NCBI RefSeq assembly: GCF_900105595.1
Contig: NZ_LT629784.1
Span: 1,612,001 to 1,676,000, forward strand
DNA from: Stappia sp. ES.058
Lineage (GTDB): Bacteria > Pseudomonadota > Alphaproteobacteria > Rhizobiales > Stappiaceae
Direction: 5' to 3'
DNA: 64,000 nucleotides
Below, in pieces: positions 33,623-41,996 of this stretch; the stretch's first letter is position 1; every line of letters starts with the position of its first letter. The notes beneath the pieces were generated by a model. It had not been told where the DNA came from. It made no database searches and saw only the letters and a list, made by a program, of their open reading frames with translations. Both the position numbers and the translations under genes were made by a program.

Positions 33623-34159
33623 ATGGGTGATCTATTGGCTCGACCAGAAACAGAACCCAAGACGCCATTGGCCCAACGGCTGCGAGAGTTGCGCCGCAAG
33701 TGCGGCGACCCACAGCGAAACGAACTCGCCAAATTGTTCGGTGTTAGCGTCACGGCGATCGCGACATATGAGAGGGGTGATCGAGAGCCGGCAGCGTCGG
33801 TGCTCGCGGCATATGCCGAGGTTTTCGGGGCAAACCTCAATTGGCTTCTCACCGGCGAAGGAGAGATGTTCGTCGATCCGTCCAAGGCGCCGGCAAGGGC
33901 GACGCCTTCGATCAACCCGGCGCTCTTTCGTCAGGTCGGTCGTTTGGTCACGCGGGTGCACAAGGAAGAGGGGATCAAGCTTCCGCCCGACGCGGCCTTG
34001 GACGAGCAAGCCGACGCCTACAATGCGCTCCTGGCACGCGCTGAGAACCCGTCCGACGCCGACGAGTTGATGGCGCTTCTAGCCTGGTTGGAAGCCCGTT
34101 TGAAAAAACGCCTACGCTCCGCTGCAGCAGAACCCGGCACCGGGAAACAGCAGGCCTGA
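33623..34159 (+). CDS. c-like phage repressor, XRE family
   Basis: The product is 178 aa from ATG 33623. The N-terminal HTH (about 14-75) reads TPLAQRLRELRRKCGDPQRN, then ELAKLFGVSVTAIATYERGD and ANLNWLLTGEGEMF. The C-terminal part is helical with no S24/LexA-type peptidase motifs, so RecA-stimulated self-cleavage is unlikely. It is the only clear plus-strand phage gene at this end and corresponds to Mu c by position. It should maintain lysogeny through the operator at 33,586-33,622. Confidence 0.88.
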   Translation: MGDLLARPETEPKTPLAQRLRELRRKCGDPQRNELAKLFGVSVTAIATYERGDREPAASVLAAYAEVFGANLNWLLTGEGEMFVDPSKAPARATPSINPALFRQVGRLVTRVHKEEGIKLPPDAALDEQADAYNALLARAENPSDADELMALLAWLEARLKKRLRSAAAEPGTGKQQA

Positions 34160-34518
34160 TGGCAATACGGTTGCCAGTGCTACTGATAATTGCACCGCAG
34201 GCAAGTTTTACAATCCGTATATGCACGCTATTCGGGTATCTGGTTGCGCCGATTTAGGGCGCGTCGCGATTTCGGAGTTAACAAGCAAGATCGGCGGGTT
34301 TCCGCCGTTTCGAACACCGAAGAGGTTTTCGGAGTTCCAGATCCGTCACACACAGGACGACAGCCCGAGACACGCTCTGGGAACGTTCGACCTTGATCCC
34401 CGGAAACCGCAGAAACCCGCTATTTCAGGGTTGAACGCAAACATTCGACCTTTCACATCGGATTGGCGGTTTTCCGCCGATCCAAATTGCCGCTATTTCG
34501 CGATCAGCGGCGCTTTAT

Positions 34519-34536
34519 GCCATTTGATCTTGCGCG
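34519..34536 (+). repeat. Internal copy of transposase-site-like 18-bp motif
   Basis: Sequence GCCATTTGATCTTGCGCG. It matches the terminal copy at 34,634-34,651 in 16 of 18 positions and in the same orientation. The 115-bp spacing is similar in scale to spacing between end-binding sites of Mu-type phages. Role inferred. Confidence 0.55.
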
Positions 34537-34633
34537 CCAGTTTTCAGATATGCACGCGGACAATCTCGAATAACTCTTTAATATCAATAATTTTCGGCAG
34601 TTTTCGGCAATTCCCACCTAATCCCGGTTCTGT

Positions 34634-34651
34634 GCCATGTGTTCTTGCGCG
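34634..34651 (+). repeat. Terminal copy of transposase-site-like 18-bp motif
   Basis: Sequence GCCATGTGTTCTTGCGCG, five bases from the proposed prophage terminus ...TTACA (34,656). Likely the end-proximal transposase-binding site. The assignment depends on confirming the prophage end. Confidence 0.55.
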
Positions 34652-34656
34652 TTACA

Positions 34657-34918
34657 GATCGAAGGCATGCTCGCAAGCTCCACTCACCAGCGCCTCACCG
34701 GGGCGGCCGTGCGGGAACTGACGACCGAGGCCCGCAGCCGACTCCGGCTCGGAAAGGGCGGCTATCGGCGGGAATACGTCCGGGCCTTCGCCCAGCGCGT
34801 CGAGGTCGCCGACGACGCGATTTACATCAAAGGGAACAAAAACGTCCTGTTGAGGACGCTGGTAGCCAACAAGGGAGGGAAATCGGCGGGAATCGGCATT
34901 CCCGGTTTTATACCGAAG
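34657..34918 (+). pseudogene. C-terminal remnant of a probable serine recombinase
   Basis: From about 34,657 the frame reads IEGMLASSTHQRLTGAAVRE, then RLRLGKGGYRREYVRAFAQR and VEVADDAIYIKGNKNVLLRT. This resembles the C-terminal tail of large serine recombinases/integrases (the VxVxDxxIxIxGxKxxL pattern). No start or catalytic domain is present. The frame runs on in antisense through the tRNA, which is a read-through artefact. A hairpin (34,887-34,904, CGGGAAT/ATTCCCG) lies near its end. It looks like an older integrative element's integrase gene that the Mu-like phage split. The 5' half should be outside the window, beyond the prophage's left end. Confidence 0.55.
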
Positions 34919-35008
34919 TGGCGGAAGAGGTGGGATTCGAACCCACGAGACGGTTGCCCGCCTGCCGGTTTTCAAGACCGGTGCCTTCAACCACTCGGCC
35001 ACTCTTCC
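34919..35008 (-). tRNA. tRNA-Ser (anticodon UGA), CCA encoded
   Basis: Read on the minus strand it begins GGAAGAGTGGCCGAGTGG. The acceptor stem GGAAGAG/CTCTTCC, a D-loop, the anticodon loop CTTGAAA (anticodon TGA), a long variable arm typical of class II tRNA-Ser, and GGTTCGAATCC in the T arm are all present. The 3' CCA is encoded (34,919-34,921). Length is 90 nt with CCA. tRNA-Ser genes are common integration targets, which fits the recombinase remnant downstream of its 3' end. Confidence 0.95.
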
Positions 35009-35328
35009 ATTGTGCTCTCGTTTGGCCGCGCGGACGTGGATTGTCAAGTGAGATCAAGGGAACGGTGAGGGGGCATGAAAAACCGCCGATCCGGAAGGTC
35101 GAGGCAGGGACCGGATCGGCGGTTGCGCCGGGGTGCCGGCGTTTGGCGCGGGGGCACGCGCCATGCCCTTGTTTCTAGTCCCGTCTTCTCGACCGCGCTG
35201 TGACAGGGATCACAAAAGCGTCATCTGCTGTGTTGATCCGTCGAGGAGATGAGGGCGTAACCGGGACCAGGCAAGCATCGCAGTGGCGGCCCCGATGGCT
35301 GGCCCGAAAAGAACACCGGGAGACGATC
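35009..35328. other. Intergenic region between tRNA-Ser and small secreted protein
   Basis: About 320 bp. It must hold the tRNA-Ser promoter (leftward) and the promoter of the 134-aa secreted protein (rightward). Open frames are short and unconvincing. A short dyad TGTGACAGGGATCACA lies around 35,200-35,215 and could be a CRP/FNR-type site by appearance only. Confidence 0.4.
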
Positions 35329-35733
35329 ATGCAAACCTCATTGATGAACACCGGTCTGTTGGCAATGGCGCTGATGGCGGGCGCCGCCTTTTCCGCGACG
35401 GCGGAGGCCAACACCCAATTGTCGCAAAACGAGATAAAGCAGGTGGTCACCGGCAAGCGGATCTACCTGAAAACGCCACTCGGTGGCGAGTTTCCACTCC
35501 ATTACCGGTCCAACGGCAAGGTCGACGGCTCCGGCGACGCTGTCGGGCTGGGTCGGTTCATGCAGCCCAACGACGAAGGGCGCTGGTGGGTTCGCGGCAA
35601 TCGCCTGTGTCAGAAGTGGCAGAGCTGGTACGATGGCAAGCAGTTCTGCTTCACCTTGTCGAAGGGCGAGGGAAGCACGCTCTACTGGACCCGTGACGAC
35701 GGGAAGAGCGGGCGCGCACGTATCGGAAACTGA
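35329..35733 (+). CDS. Small secreted/periplasmic protein, 134 aa
   Basis: It starts at ATG 35329 (MQTSLMNTGLLAMALMAGAA) with a GGGAGA ribosome site. A signal peptide ends near ATAEA-N. The mature part, LSQNEIKQVVTGKRIYLKTP, then PLHYRSNGKVDGSGDAVGLG and RWWVRGNRLCQKWQSWYDGK, is a small beta-rich domain with two cysteines (RLCQKW, KQFCFT) that may form a disulfide. Similar secreted proteins are common in Rhizobiales. The function is not known to me. The longer start at 35,200 is less likely. Confidence 0.8.
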   Translation: MQTSLMNTGLLAMALMAGAAFSATAEANTQLSQNEIKQVVTGKRIYLKTPLGGEFPLHYRSNGKVDGSGDAVGLGRFMQPNDEGRWWVRGNRLCQKWQSWYDGKQFCFTLSKGEGSTLYWTRDDGKSGRARIGN

Positions 35734-36058
35734 ACATGATTTTTCGGGTGATACCCAAAGGTGACACCCTTGTTGAAAACGTCACTGGTATGCCGCCTTT
35801 CGCTCGACCACGCTTTCACCTTGCGGTAAGGGATCTCATGCTAGACAGGCTGTGATGCGCCATTGGGGGGCCGCGTCGCAGTGAAATGAGGTCCCGCCGG
35901 TGCGTAGAGCGCTGCGGTGTCGTCTTTCAGGGGAACTGCCCGCGCCGAAGAAGCGTGTGGGAGGTTTTTCTGACCCCCGGGGTCGGGGGTGTGGGTGCGA
36001 ATGTCGCGCCGGACACATCGCTTCCATTGCCGGCACGAGTATCGAGTAGGGCGGCAAC
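35734..36058. other. Intergenic region upstream of rlpA
   Basis: About 325 bp with no convincing gene. It contains a C/G-rich dyad GACCCC-C-GGGGTC (35,972-35,984). The rlpA promoter should lie here. Minus-strand open frames are Arg/Pro-rich shadows. Confidence 0.4.
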
Positions 36059-37192
36059 ATGACGACAGGCAAGGATCCGACGGTTGGCCGTCGGGCACCG
36101 GGCTCCTCTCACGATCATTCTGGAGCCTTCTCACGAACGTTTTCAGCTGCGCCCGCTGCGCAGGTGAGGCCGGTTCCCGTTCTGGCAATGACGGCGCTCT
36201 GCCTTGCGCTTGCTGCCTGCAGCTCTTCGCCGACAGGCAAGAAAAAGGTCAAGTTCAGCGAAGAAAAATACGGCGTTGCGGCAAGCCCGCGACTGATCGC
36301 CGGCAACAAGCCTGTGCCCAAGGGTGGCGGTCGCGCGTTTGTTGGAAAGCCCTACAAGGTTGCCGGGAAATGGTACCGCCCCAAGGATGACCCCAATTAC
36401 AAGGCGGTTGGTCTTGCGTCGTGGTATGGCCCGACGTTTCACGGTCGACAGACCGCCAATGGCGAGATCTTCGACCGCAACGCCTTGACGGCAGCGCACA
36501 CGACAATGCCGCTTCCCTCCTACGCCCGCGTGACCAATGTCAACAACGGGCGCTCTTTGATCGTTCGGGTCAATGACCGCGGCCCGTTCCATGGCAACCG
36601 CAAGATCGATCTGTCCGAACGCGCCGCGACCATGCTGGACTACAAGTCCAAGGGCGTTGCCAAGGTGAAGGTCGAATACATTGGCCGTGCCCGTCTCGAC
36701 GGCCTCGATGAATCGTATTTGATGGCCTCCTACCGCGGCCCGGGCGCGACGCAACCCGGCGCGACGCAGCCTGGAACGCTTCTGGCGCAGGCATCGCCGC
36801 CCGCCGGTCTCCTCGGTCCTGCTCCCGTGCCGCGCAGCCGTCCCTATGGCGCCGCCTTTGCCAGCAACGCGATGTTCTCGAACACCGTCACCGCGGCCTT
36901 TGATCCGGCAGTTGCCTTCGAGGCCGGAGAAGGTGCTGTTCGGGTCGCCTCGCTCAACGGATTTTCCGGTACAGCCGGCGAAACGGGGCCGCTGCTTGGC
37001 TATGATGCGCCGGCCACTTCCGGTGCGCAGACGTTGCCCGGCAGCGTCCAGGGTCAAACCAGTGGCAGCTTCGTTGCCGGGTCCGCCATCTCGTCTTACG
37101 TTGCGGATCGTCGGATTGCTTCCGCCTACAGTGCTTTTGAGGCAATCGAGGGCGGCTCACCGCTCTCGCGCCTTGCAAATGCCCGGCGCTGA
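36059..37192 (+). CDS. rlpA: RlpA-like septal lytic transglycosylase, lipoprotein
   Basis: The product is 377 aa. The lipobox LAAC ends at C54, after a hydrophobic stretch VLAMTALCLALAAC. The N-terminal 34 residues before it are long, so a downstream GTG (36,161) may be the true start. The double-psi beta-barrel core is at about 115-205: GLASWYGPTFHGRQTANGEI, TAAHTTMPLPSYARVTNVNN and VRVNDRGPFHGNRKIDLS. These carry the E and D residues used on denuded peptidoglycan. A long Pro/Ala-rich C-terminal tail follows, and no SPOR domain is recognisable. It acts at the septum in the periplasm. Confidence 0.88.
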   Translation: MTTGKDPTVGRRAPGSSHDHSGAFSRTFSAAPAAQVRPVPVLAMTALCLALAACSSSPTGKKKVKFSEEKYGVAASPRLIAGNKPVPKGGGRAFVGKPYKVAGKWYRPKDDPNYKAVGLASWYGPTFHGRQTANGEIFDRNALTAAHTTMPLPSYARVTNVNNGRSLIVRVNDRGPFHGNRKIDLSERAATMLDYKSKGVAKVKVEYIGRARLDGLDESYLMASYRGPGATQPGATQPGTLLAQASPPAGLLGPAPVPRSRPYGAAFASNAMFSNTVTAAFDPAVAFEAGEGAVRVASLNGFSGTAGETGPLLGYDAPATSGAQTLPGSVQGQTSGSFVAGSAISSYVADRRIASAYSAFEAIEGGSPLSRLANARR

Positions 37193-37243
37193 TGCGCCTG
37201 TGGATAAGCCGGTAGGCGCAGGCTTGCGCGACGCGTATGGTCA

Positions 37244-37275
37244 ACGTCCCGGACACCGTCGTCCGGGACGTTTTT
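37244..37275 (+). terminator. Rho-independent terminator after rlpA
   Basis: An 11-bp perfect stem (ACGTCCCGGAC at 37,244-37,254 with GTCCGGGACGT at 37,261-37,271), a 6-base loop and a T-run (37,271-37,275) follow the rlpA stop by about 50 bp. This is a textbook terminator separating rlpA from the carboxypeptidase gene. Confidence 0.9.
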
Positions 37276-37309
37276 CGTCGTGACGTCAGACCATGAAGGT
37301 GGTGTCTAA

Positions 37310-38491
37310 ATGAGCGGGCGCACGCGGTTTTCAGCACTTCTTGCCGTCCTGCTTGCCCTCGTTGCACCGGCCGGCCTGCCCCTTGCGCAAGAGGCAACCG
37401 GGAACGGCAAGCCAGAACCGCCCGTTCTGCTTCTGGATTTCAGCACCGGCACGCTGTTGAACAGTCGCAACGCCAACGTCGCCTTCCAGCCCGGCTCCAC
37501 CGCGAAACTGATGACCGCCGCCGTGGTCTTCGAAGCCCTGTCGGCGGGTGAGATCTCCGAAGACACCCTCTTTCCCGTCAGCGAACACGCCTGGCGCAGT
37601 GGCGGTGCGCCGTCCGGCGGCACGACCATGTTCGCCCGGCTGAAAAGCGAGGTTCCCGTCCTGGATCTGCTGAAGGGGCTGATCGTCCAGAACGCGAACG
37701 ACGCCGCAATCGTCCTTGCCGAAGGGCTTGAGGGCAGCGAAGACGCCTTCTCCTTGCGGATGAATGCATTGGCCGAGCGGATCGGCATGACCGGGAGCCG
37801 GTTTGCAAATCCAACCGGCTATGAGGCTCCAGGCGCGGTGACCACTGCGGCCGACCTGGCACGCCTTGCGGGGTTCGTCCTGACCCGTCATATGGACCGA
37901 TATGCGCTTTTCAGCCTTCCCGACTTTGCCTGGAACGGTATTTTCCAGCGCAACAAGAACCCCTTGATCGGCGAGATCGCCGGGATCGACGGGCTTGCGG
38001 CCGGCTCCAGCGAGAAATCCGGCTACAACGGCGTCGGGTCGGTCCTGAGGGCAAACCGCCGCCTGATCGCGGTGGTTGCGGGACAGCCTTCGGCAGAGGA
38101 GCGGACAGATGCCCTCAGGGCGCTTTTCGACAGTCTGGAGAAGGATTTCGAGGATGTCGTCCTGTTCGAAAAGGGCGCGGCACTCGCCGAGGCCCGTGTA
38201 TTCGGAGGCACGCAGTCCAGTGTCGAGCTTCTGGCGCGCGAGCCCGTGGAAGTCCTGCTGCCGCGCGGCAGCAAGCGCGACTACCGGCTGAGGGTGATCT
38301 ATACCGGCCCCCTGAAGGCGCCCGTGGAACGCGGCGAGACCGTCGGCGAGTTGCGGGTAATGCGCGACCGGAATGTCGTTTTCCGCGTTCCGCTGTCGAC
38401 CGCCGAAGCTGTTGCACGGGGGACGGTAACCGGTCGGGCCGCGGACGCGTTGCGTGAAACACTTTTTGGATGGTGGCTCGATGAGGGATGA
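37310..38491 (+). CDS. D-alanyl-D-alanine carboxypeptidase (DacF/PBP5 type)
   Basis: The product is 393 aa with a signal peptide (residues 1-26). The SxxK motif is S63-T-A-K66 (PGSTAKLM), and the third motif reads EKSGYNG (K-S-G instead of the usual K-T-G). The second motif position reads N128-A-N130 (QNANDAAIVLAEG) where SxN is expected. A C-terminal beta-domain of DacA type follows. It trims pentapeptides in the periplasm. The start precedes tmk, which overlaps its stop by 11 bp. Confidence 0.9.
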   Translation: MSGRTRFSALLAVLLALVAPAGLPLAQEATGNGKPEPPVLLLDFSTGTLLNSRNANVAFQPGSTAKLMTAAVVFEALSAGEISEDTLFPVSEHAWRSGGAPSGGTTMFARLKSEVPVLDLLKGLIVQNANDAAIVLAEGLEGSEDAFSLRMNALAERIGMTGSRFANPTGYEAPGAVTTAADLARLAGFVLTRHMDRYALFSLPDFAWNGIFQRNKNPLIGEIAGIDGLAAGSSEKSGYNGVGSVLRANRRLIAVVAGQPSAEERTDALRALFDSLEKDFEDVVLFEKGAALAEARVFGGTQSSVELLAREPVEVLLPRGSKRDYRLRVIYTGPLKAPVERGETVGELRVMRDRNVVFRVPLSTAEAVARGTVTGRAADALRETLFGWWLDEG

Positions 38492-39233
38492 AGAGCGTGT
38501 CGGTGCAACACGTGAGGCCTTAAGCGAATTGCCAAGGCAGGGACGCTTCATCACCTTCGAGGGGGGAGAAGGGGCGGGGAAATCCACCCAGATTTCCCGC
38601 CTGAAAGACCGGCTGAACGCGGCCGGTATCTCGGCGATCGTGACCCGGGAGCCGGGAGGGTCTCCAACGGCGGAGACAATTCGCGAGTTGCTCTTGTCCG
38701 GTAAGGTCAAGCCGCTTGGTGCCGAAATGGAGGCGGTGATGTTCGCCGCCGCGCGCGCCGATCATGTGGATGAAAAGATCCGCCCGGCGCTCGCTTCCGG
38801 AGACTGGGTGCTGTGCGACCGCTTCGCAGACAGCACCCGTGTGTATCAGGGCGAGGCCGGAGTCGATCCCGCCTTTCTCGACCGGCTGGAAGCCGTGGCC
38901 GTCGGTGGATATCGGCCCGACATGACCGTTTTGATCGACGTTTCGCCGGACGTCGGCCTGTCCAGGGTGGCTGCGCGCAGCGGTGCCAGCGGGTCCTCCA
39001 GCGATCCCGACCGCTTCGAGACAGACACGAAGGAGGTGCACATGCGACGGCGTCAGCTCTTTCTAGATCTGGCTGCCTCGGAACCGTCGCGTTTCGCTGT
39101 CATCGATGGCGGCACGTCGGCCGATGCCGTGGCAAACGAGATCTGGCAGGCGGTGCGTGCGCGCTTTCCGGTCGACCTTGGTCATGCGGGACCCGCTGCA
39201 CCCGATGCCCGCCGCGACCGGATCGGAGGCTGA
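38481..39233 (+). CDS. tmk: Thymidylate kinase
   Basis: The product is 250 aa from ATG 38481, overlapping the carboxypeptidase stop. The P-loop is FEGGEGAGKST, followed by VTREPGGSPTAETIRELLL and the DR motif (LCDRFADSTRVYQGEA). It phosphorylates dTMP to dTDP in the cytoplasm. The last 25 residues are an Ala/Pro/Arg-rich extension. The dac-tmk-holB order is standard in Rhizobiales. Confidence 0.96.
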   Translation: MRDEERVGATREALSELPRQGRFITFEGGEGAGKSTQISRLKDRLNAAGISAIVTREPGGSPTAETIRELLLSGKVKPLGAEMEAVMFAAARADHVDEKIRPALASGDWVLCDRFADSTRVYQGEAGVDPAFLDRLEAVAVGGYRPDMTVLIDVSPDVGLSRVAARSGASGSSSDPDRFETDTKEVHMRRRQLFLDLAASEPSRFAVIDGGTSADAVANEIWQAVRARFPVDLGHAGPAAPDARRDRIGG

Positions 39234-39238
39234 CCGCG

Positions 39239-40309
39239 ATGGATCCGCATGACGCCCATGCCTTCGAAGCGGATGCACTGGACGGCATCCCACTGCCACG
39301 CGAACGCACGGTCCTTTATGGCCATGCAGCGGCGGAACACGCGCTTCTGGAGGCCTATCGCTCGAGCCGGATGCATCATGCCTGGATCCTGGCTGGCCCC
39401 AAGGGGATCGGCAAGGCGACGCTGGCGCTGCGCTTCGCCCGTTTCGTGCTGGCCCATCCCGATCCGGTTTTCGCTGCGGTGCGGACAGCCACGAACCTGA
39501 CGGTCTTGCCCGACGATCCGACCTTTCGCAAGGTGGCCGCGGGCGCACATCCAGGCATCCTGCACCTCAAGCGGCCCTATGATGCGAAGCGCAAGTCCAA
39601 GGACAAGTTCAAGCAGGACCTGACGGTCGACGAGGTGCGGCGCGCGGTGCCGTTTTTTGGATCGACCGGTTCGCAAGGGTCATGGCGGATCTGTATCGTC
39701 GATGCGGCCGACGACATGAACCAGAACGCCGCCAACGCACTTTTGAAGGTCCTGGAGGAGCCGCCGAAGCGCTCGCTGTTTCTTGTTCTTGCGCATTCCC
39801 CGGGGCAGCTGTTGCCGACCATTCGCTCGCGCTGTCGCATGCTGACGACGCAGCCTTTGCAAAACGAGGAGGTCGTCGCCGGGCTTGCCGAATTCGGCGT
39901 CGCCGCAAAGGAGACGCGCGAAGCCGAACGCGCGGCCGCGCTCGCGCACGGCAGTCTCAGAAAGGCAATCATGCTGGCATCAAGCGATGCAATTGAACTG
40001 GCCGATGGCTTTGCCGGGCTTGTGAAACAGCTTCCGGACATCGACGTCGCTCAGGCGCATGGTTTTGCCGATGCGGTTGCCCGCAGCGGTGCCGACGATG
40101 CATGGACGTTGTTCCAGGATCTCGTTGCAGACCACCTTCATTCGCGTCTCGATCCGGCGTCCGGCATGGCGTTGCAGCGCCTTGTCAGGGTCGCCGAGGT
40201 ATGGGAAAAGACGAGCCAAGCCGCCCGCGAGGCAGACGCTTTCAACCTTGATCGCAAGCAGCTCGTGTTGAACGTGTTTCGCGACTTGGCGGAAACCGCA
40301 AGCAGCTGA
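39239..40309 (+). CDS. holB: DNA polymerase III subunit delta prime
   Basis: The product is 356 aa from ATG 39239, with GGAGG nine bases upstream. The clamp-loader AAA+ fold is seen in HHAWILAGPKGIGKATLALR (P-loop-like), ICIVDAADDMNQNAANALLK and VLEEPPKRSLFLVLAH, then IRSRC, the SRC motif. It is part of the clamp loader with delta and tau/gamma, following tmk as usual. Confidence 0.94.
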   Translation: MDPHDAHAFEADALDGIPLPRERTVLYGHAAAEHALLEAYRSSRMHHAWILAGPKGIGKATLALRFARFVLAHPDPVFAAVRTATNLTVLPDDPTFRKVAAGAHPGILHLKRPYDAKRKSKDKFKQDLTVDEVRRAVPFFGSTGSQGSWRICIVDAADDMNQNAANALLKVLEEPPKRSLFLVLAHSPGQLLPTIRSRCRMLTTQPLQNEEVVAGLAEFGVAAKETREAERAAALAHGSLRKAIMLASSDAIELADGFAGLVKQLPDIDVAQAHGFADAVARSGADDAWTLFQDLVADHLHSRLDPASGMALQRLVRVAEVWEKTSQAAREADAFNLDRKQLVLNVFRDLAETASS

Positions 40310-40430
40310 CCATTAAGGCGCGCGCGGTTTTGAGACGACGCCTGCCGCCTGTTGCGCGGACGACCCTGTTCTGCGTGGGCGAATGCCGCGCTTTCCCATG
40401 GCCACCGAACTCCGGATCGACAAGACGTTC

Positions 40431-41996
40431 ATGACCGACCGATCTCCCTTTCTCGTCTCGACGGCGATTTCCTACCCCAACGGCGTTCCCCACATCGGAC
40501 ATGCCTATGAGGCGATCGCGACGGATGCCATCGCCCGGTTCCAGCGGCTCGACGGACGCGACGTGCTGTTTCTGACCGGAACCGACGAGCATGGACAAAA
40601 GATGCTGCAGACCGCGCGCGGCGAGGGCATCCCGGTTCGCGATCTGGCCGATCGCAACGCGGCGCGCTTCCAGGAAATGGTCGCGGCTCTCGGGTGCTCG
40701 AATGACGACTTCATCCGCACCGTCGAACCGCGTCACCATGCGGCAAGCCAGGAAATATGGCGCCGGATGGCTGCCAATGGCGACATCTACAAAGACAGTT
40801 ATTCCGGCTGGTACTCAGTGCGCGACGAGGCCTATTACCAAGAAAACGAGACCGAACTGCGCGACGACGGGGTGCGCTATGGACCGCAGGGGTCTCCGGT
40901 GGAATGGGTCGAAGAGGAAAGCTATTTCTTTCGATTGTCCAACTATCAGGACAAGTTGCTCGCCCATTACGAGGCCAATCCCGATTTCATCGGTCCGGAC
41001 GAGCGGCGCAACGAGGTCGCCAGTTTCGTCAAGCGCGGCCTGAGGGATCTGTCGATTTCGCGAACGACCTTCGACTGGGGCGTGCCTGTGCCCGGCGACG
41101 AGCGCCATGTCATGTATGTCTGGGTGGATGCGCTCACCAACTACATCACCGGTGCAGGCTTTCCCGATGAAAGCGATCCGCGCTGGCGGTTCTGGCCCGC
41201 GAACCTGCATGTGATCGGCAAGGACATCGTGCGCTTCCATGCGGTCTATTGGCCGGCCTTCCTGATGTCCGCCGGCATTGAGCTGCCGAAGCGCGTGTTC
41301 GCGCATGGTTTCTTGTTCAACAAGGGCGAGAAGATGTCGAAGTCGGTCGGAAACGTGATCGATCCCTTCGCGCTGATCGACCACTACGGGCTTGATGCTG
41401 TTCGCTATTTTTTCCTGCGGGAGGTGCCATTCGGACAGGACGGCAACTACAGCCACGATGCCATCGTCAACCGGATCAATGCCGATCTCGCCAATGATCT
41501 CGGCAATCTGGCGCAACGCTCGCTGTCGATGATCGGCAAGAACTGTGGCGGAACTCTGCCCGCGCCGGGAGACCTCAGCGCCGAGGATAGGGCGATGCTT
41601 GCCCAAGCTGACGCGATGCTGGCGACGTCGCGCGCGGCGATGGACAAACAGGCGATCCACCAGATGCTTGCCTGCGTGTGGGCCTGTGTCGGAGAAGCCA
41701 ACCGGTATTTCGCCGGTCAGGAGCCCTGGGCGTTGAAGAAGACCGATCCCGAACGCATGGGCACCGTCTTGTATGTGACGGCCGAGGTTATCCGCCAGGT
41801 GGCGATCCTGGCGCAACCGGTCATGCCGACGAGCGCGGAAAAGCTTCTCGACCTTCTCAAGGTCGATCACACCGCACGCGGCTTTGATGCGGTGGGTGAC
41901 TGCGGACGCCTGACACCGGGCACCGAACTGCCGAAGCCCGCCGGTGTCTTTCCGCGCTATGTGGAGGCCGAAACAACCGACAGCGGAGCCGCCTGA
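40431..41996 (+). CDS. metG: Methionyl-tRNA synthetase
   Basis: The product is 521 aa from ATG 40431 ([20 protein letters not shown]). An upstream ATG at 40,398 is less likely. The HIGH motif is [13 protein letters not shown] is intact ([10 protein letters not shown]), and [10 protein letters not shown] and [10 protein letters not shown] are typical. This is the short form without a C-terminal tRNA-binding domain, as is usual in alphaproteobacteria. It charges tRNA-Met in the cytoplasm. Confidence 0.97.
   Translation: MTDRSPFLVSTAISYPNGVPHIGHAYEAIATDAIARFQRLDGRDVLFLTGTDEHGQKMLQTARGEGIPVRDLADRNAARFQEMVAALGCSNDDFIRTVEPRHHAASQEIWRRMAANGDIYKDSYSGWYSVRDEAYYQENETELRDDGVRYGPQGSPVEWVEEESYFFRLSNYQDKLLAHYEANPDFIGPDERRNEVASFVKRGLRDLSISRTTFDWGVPVPGDERHVMYVWVDALTNYITGAGFPDESDPRWRFWPANLHVIGKDIVRFHAVYWPAFLMSAGIELPKRVFAHGFLFNKGEKMSKSVGNVIDPFALIDHYGLDAVRYFFLREVPFGQDGNYSHDAIVNRINADLANDLGNLAQRSLSMIGKNCGGTLPAPGDLSAEDRAMLAQADAMLATSRAAMDKQAIHQMLACVWACVGEANRYFAGQEPWALKKTDPERMGTVLYVTAEVIRQVAILAQPVMPTSAEKLLDLLKVDHTARGFDAVGDCGRLTPGTELPKPAGVFPRYVEAETTDSGAA

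Larger units (their letters stand above)
1..34656 (-). mobile_element. Mu-like transposable prophage (left part outside window)
   Basis: The gene order from right to left follows Mu: c-like repressor, ner, A, B, gemA, mor, lysis genes, gp27/28/29, F, protease, T, 36, G, 37. A P2-like tail module follows (V, W, J, I, tail fibre). The MuA DDE residues and MuB Walker motifs are intact, and the genes are tightly packed with ATGA/GTGA overlaps. The left end lies outside the window, since the tail fibre gene is cut at base 1. The right end is inferred at about 34,656 from repeated end-like motifs and from the start of a host recombinase remnant. The island at 11,840-16,640 interrupts the late operon. 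Being an active prophage is plausible but unproven. Confidence 0.93.
34160..34656. other. Prophage right-end region with repeated end-like motifs
   Basis: About 500 bp without a gene, unusually A/T-rich for the phage. An 18-bp motif GCCATxTGxTCTTGCGCG occurs twice, at 34,519-34,536 and 34,634-34,651, with 16 of 18 bases identical. A weaker copy may lie near 34,236. The last copy is followed by TTACA at 34,652-34,656, which fits the terminal CA of a Mu-type end. Short tttcggagtt and ttttcgg repeats are also scattered here. These are candidate transposase-binding sites. The exact end needs the other junction. Confidence 0.65.

Noticed and set aside
34919..35068. Continuation of the recombinase frame through the tRNA
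   Set aside because: Antisense of tRNA-Ser; a read-through artefact often seen where integrase genes abut tRNA genes.
35972..35984. GC dyad before rlpA as a terminator
   Set aside because: Stem present but no T-run on either strand in the right place.
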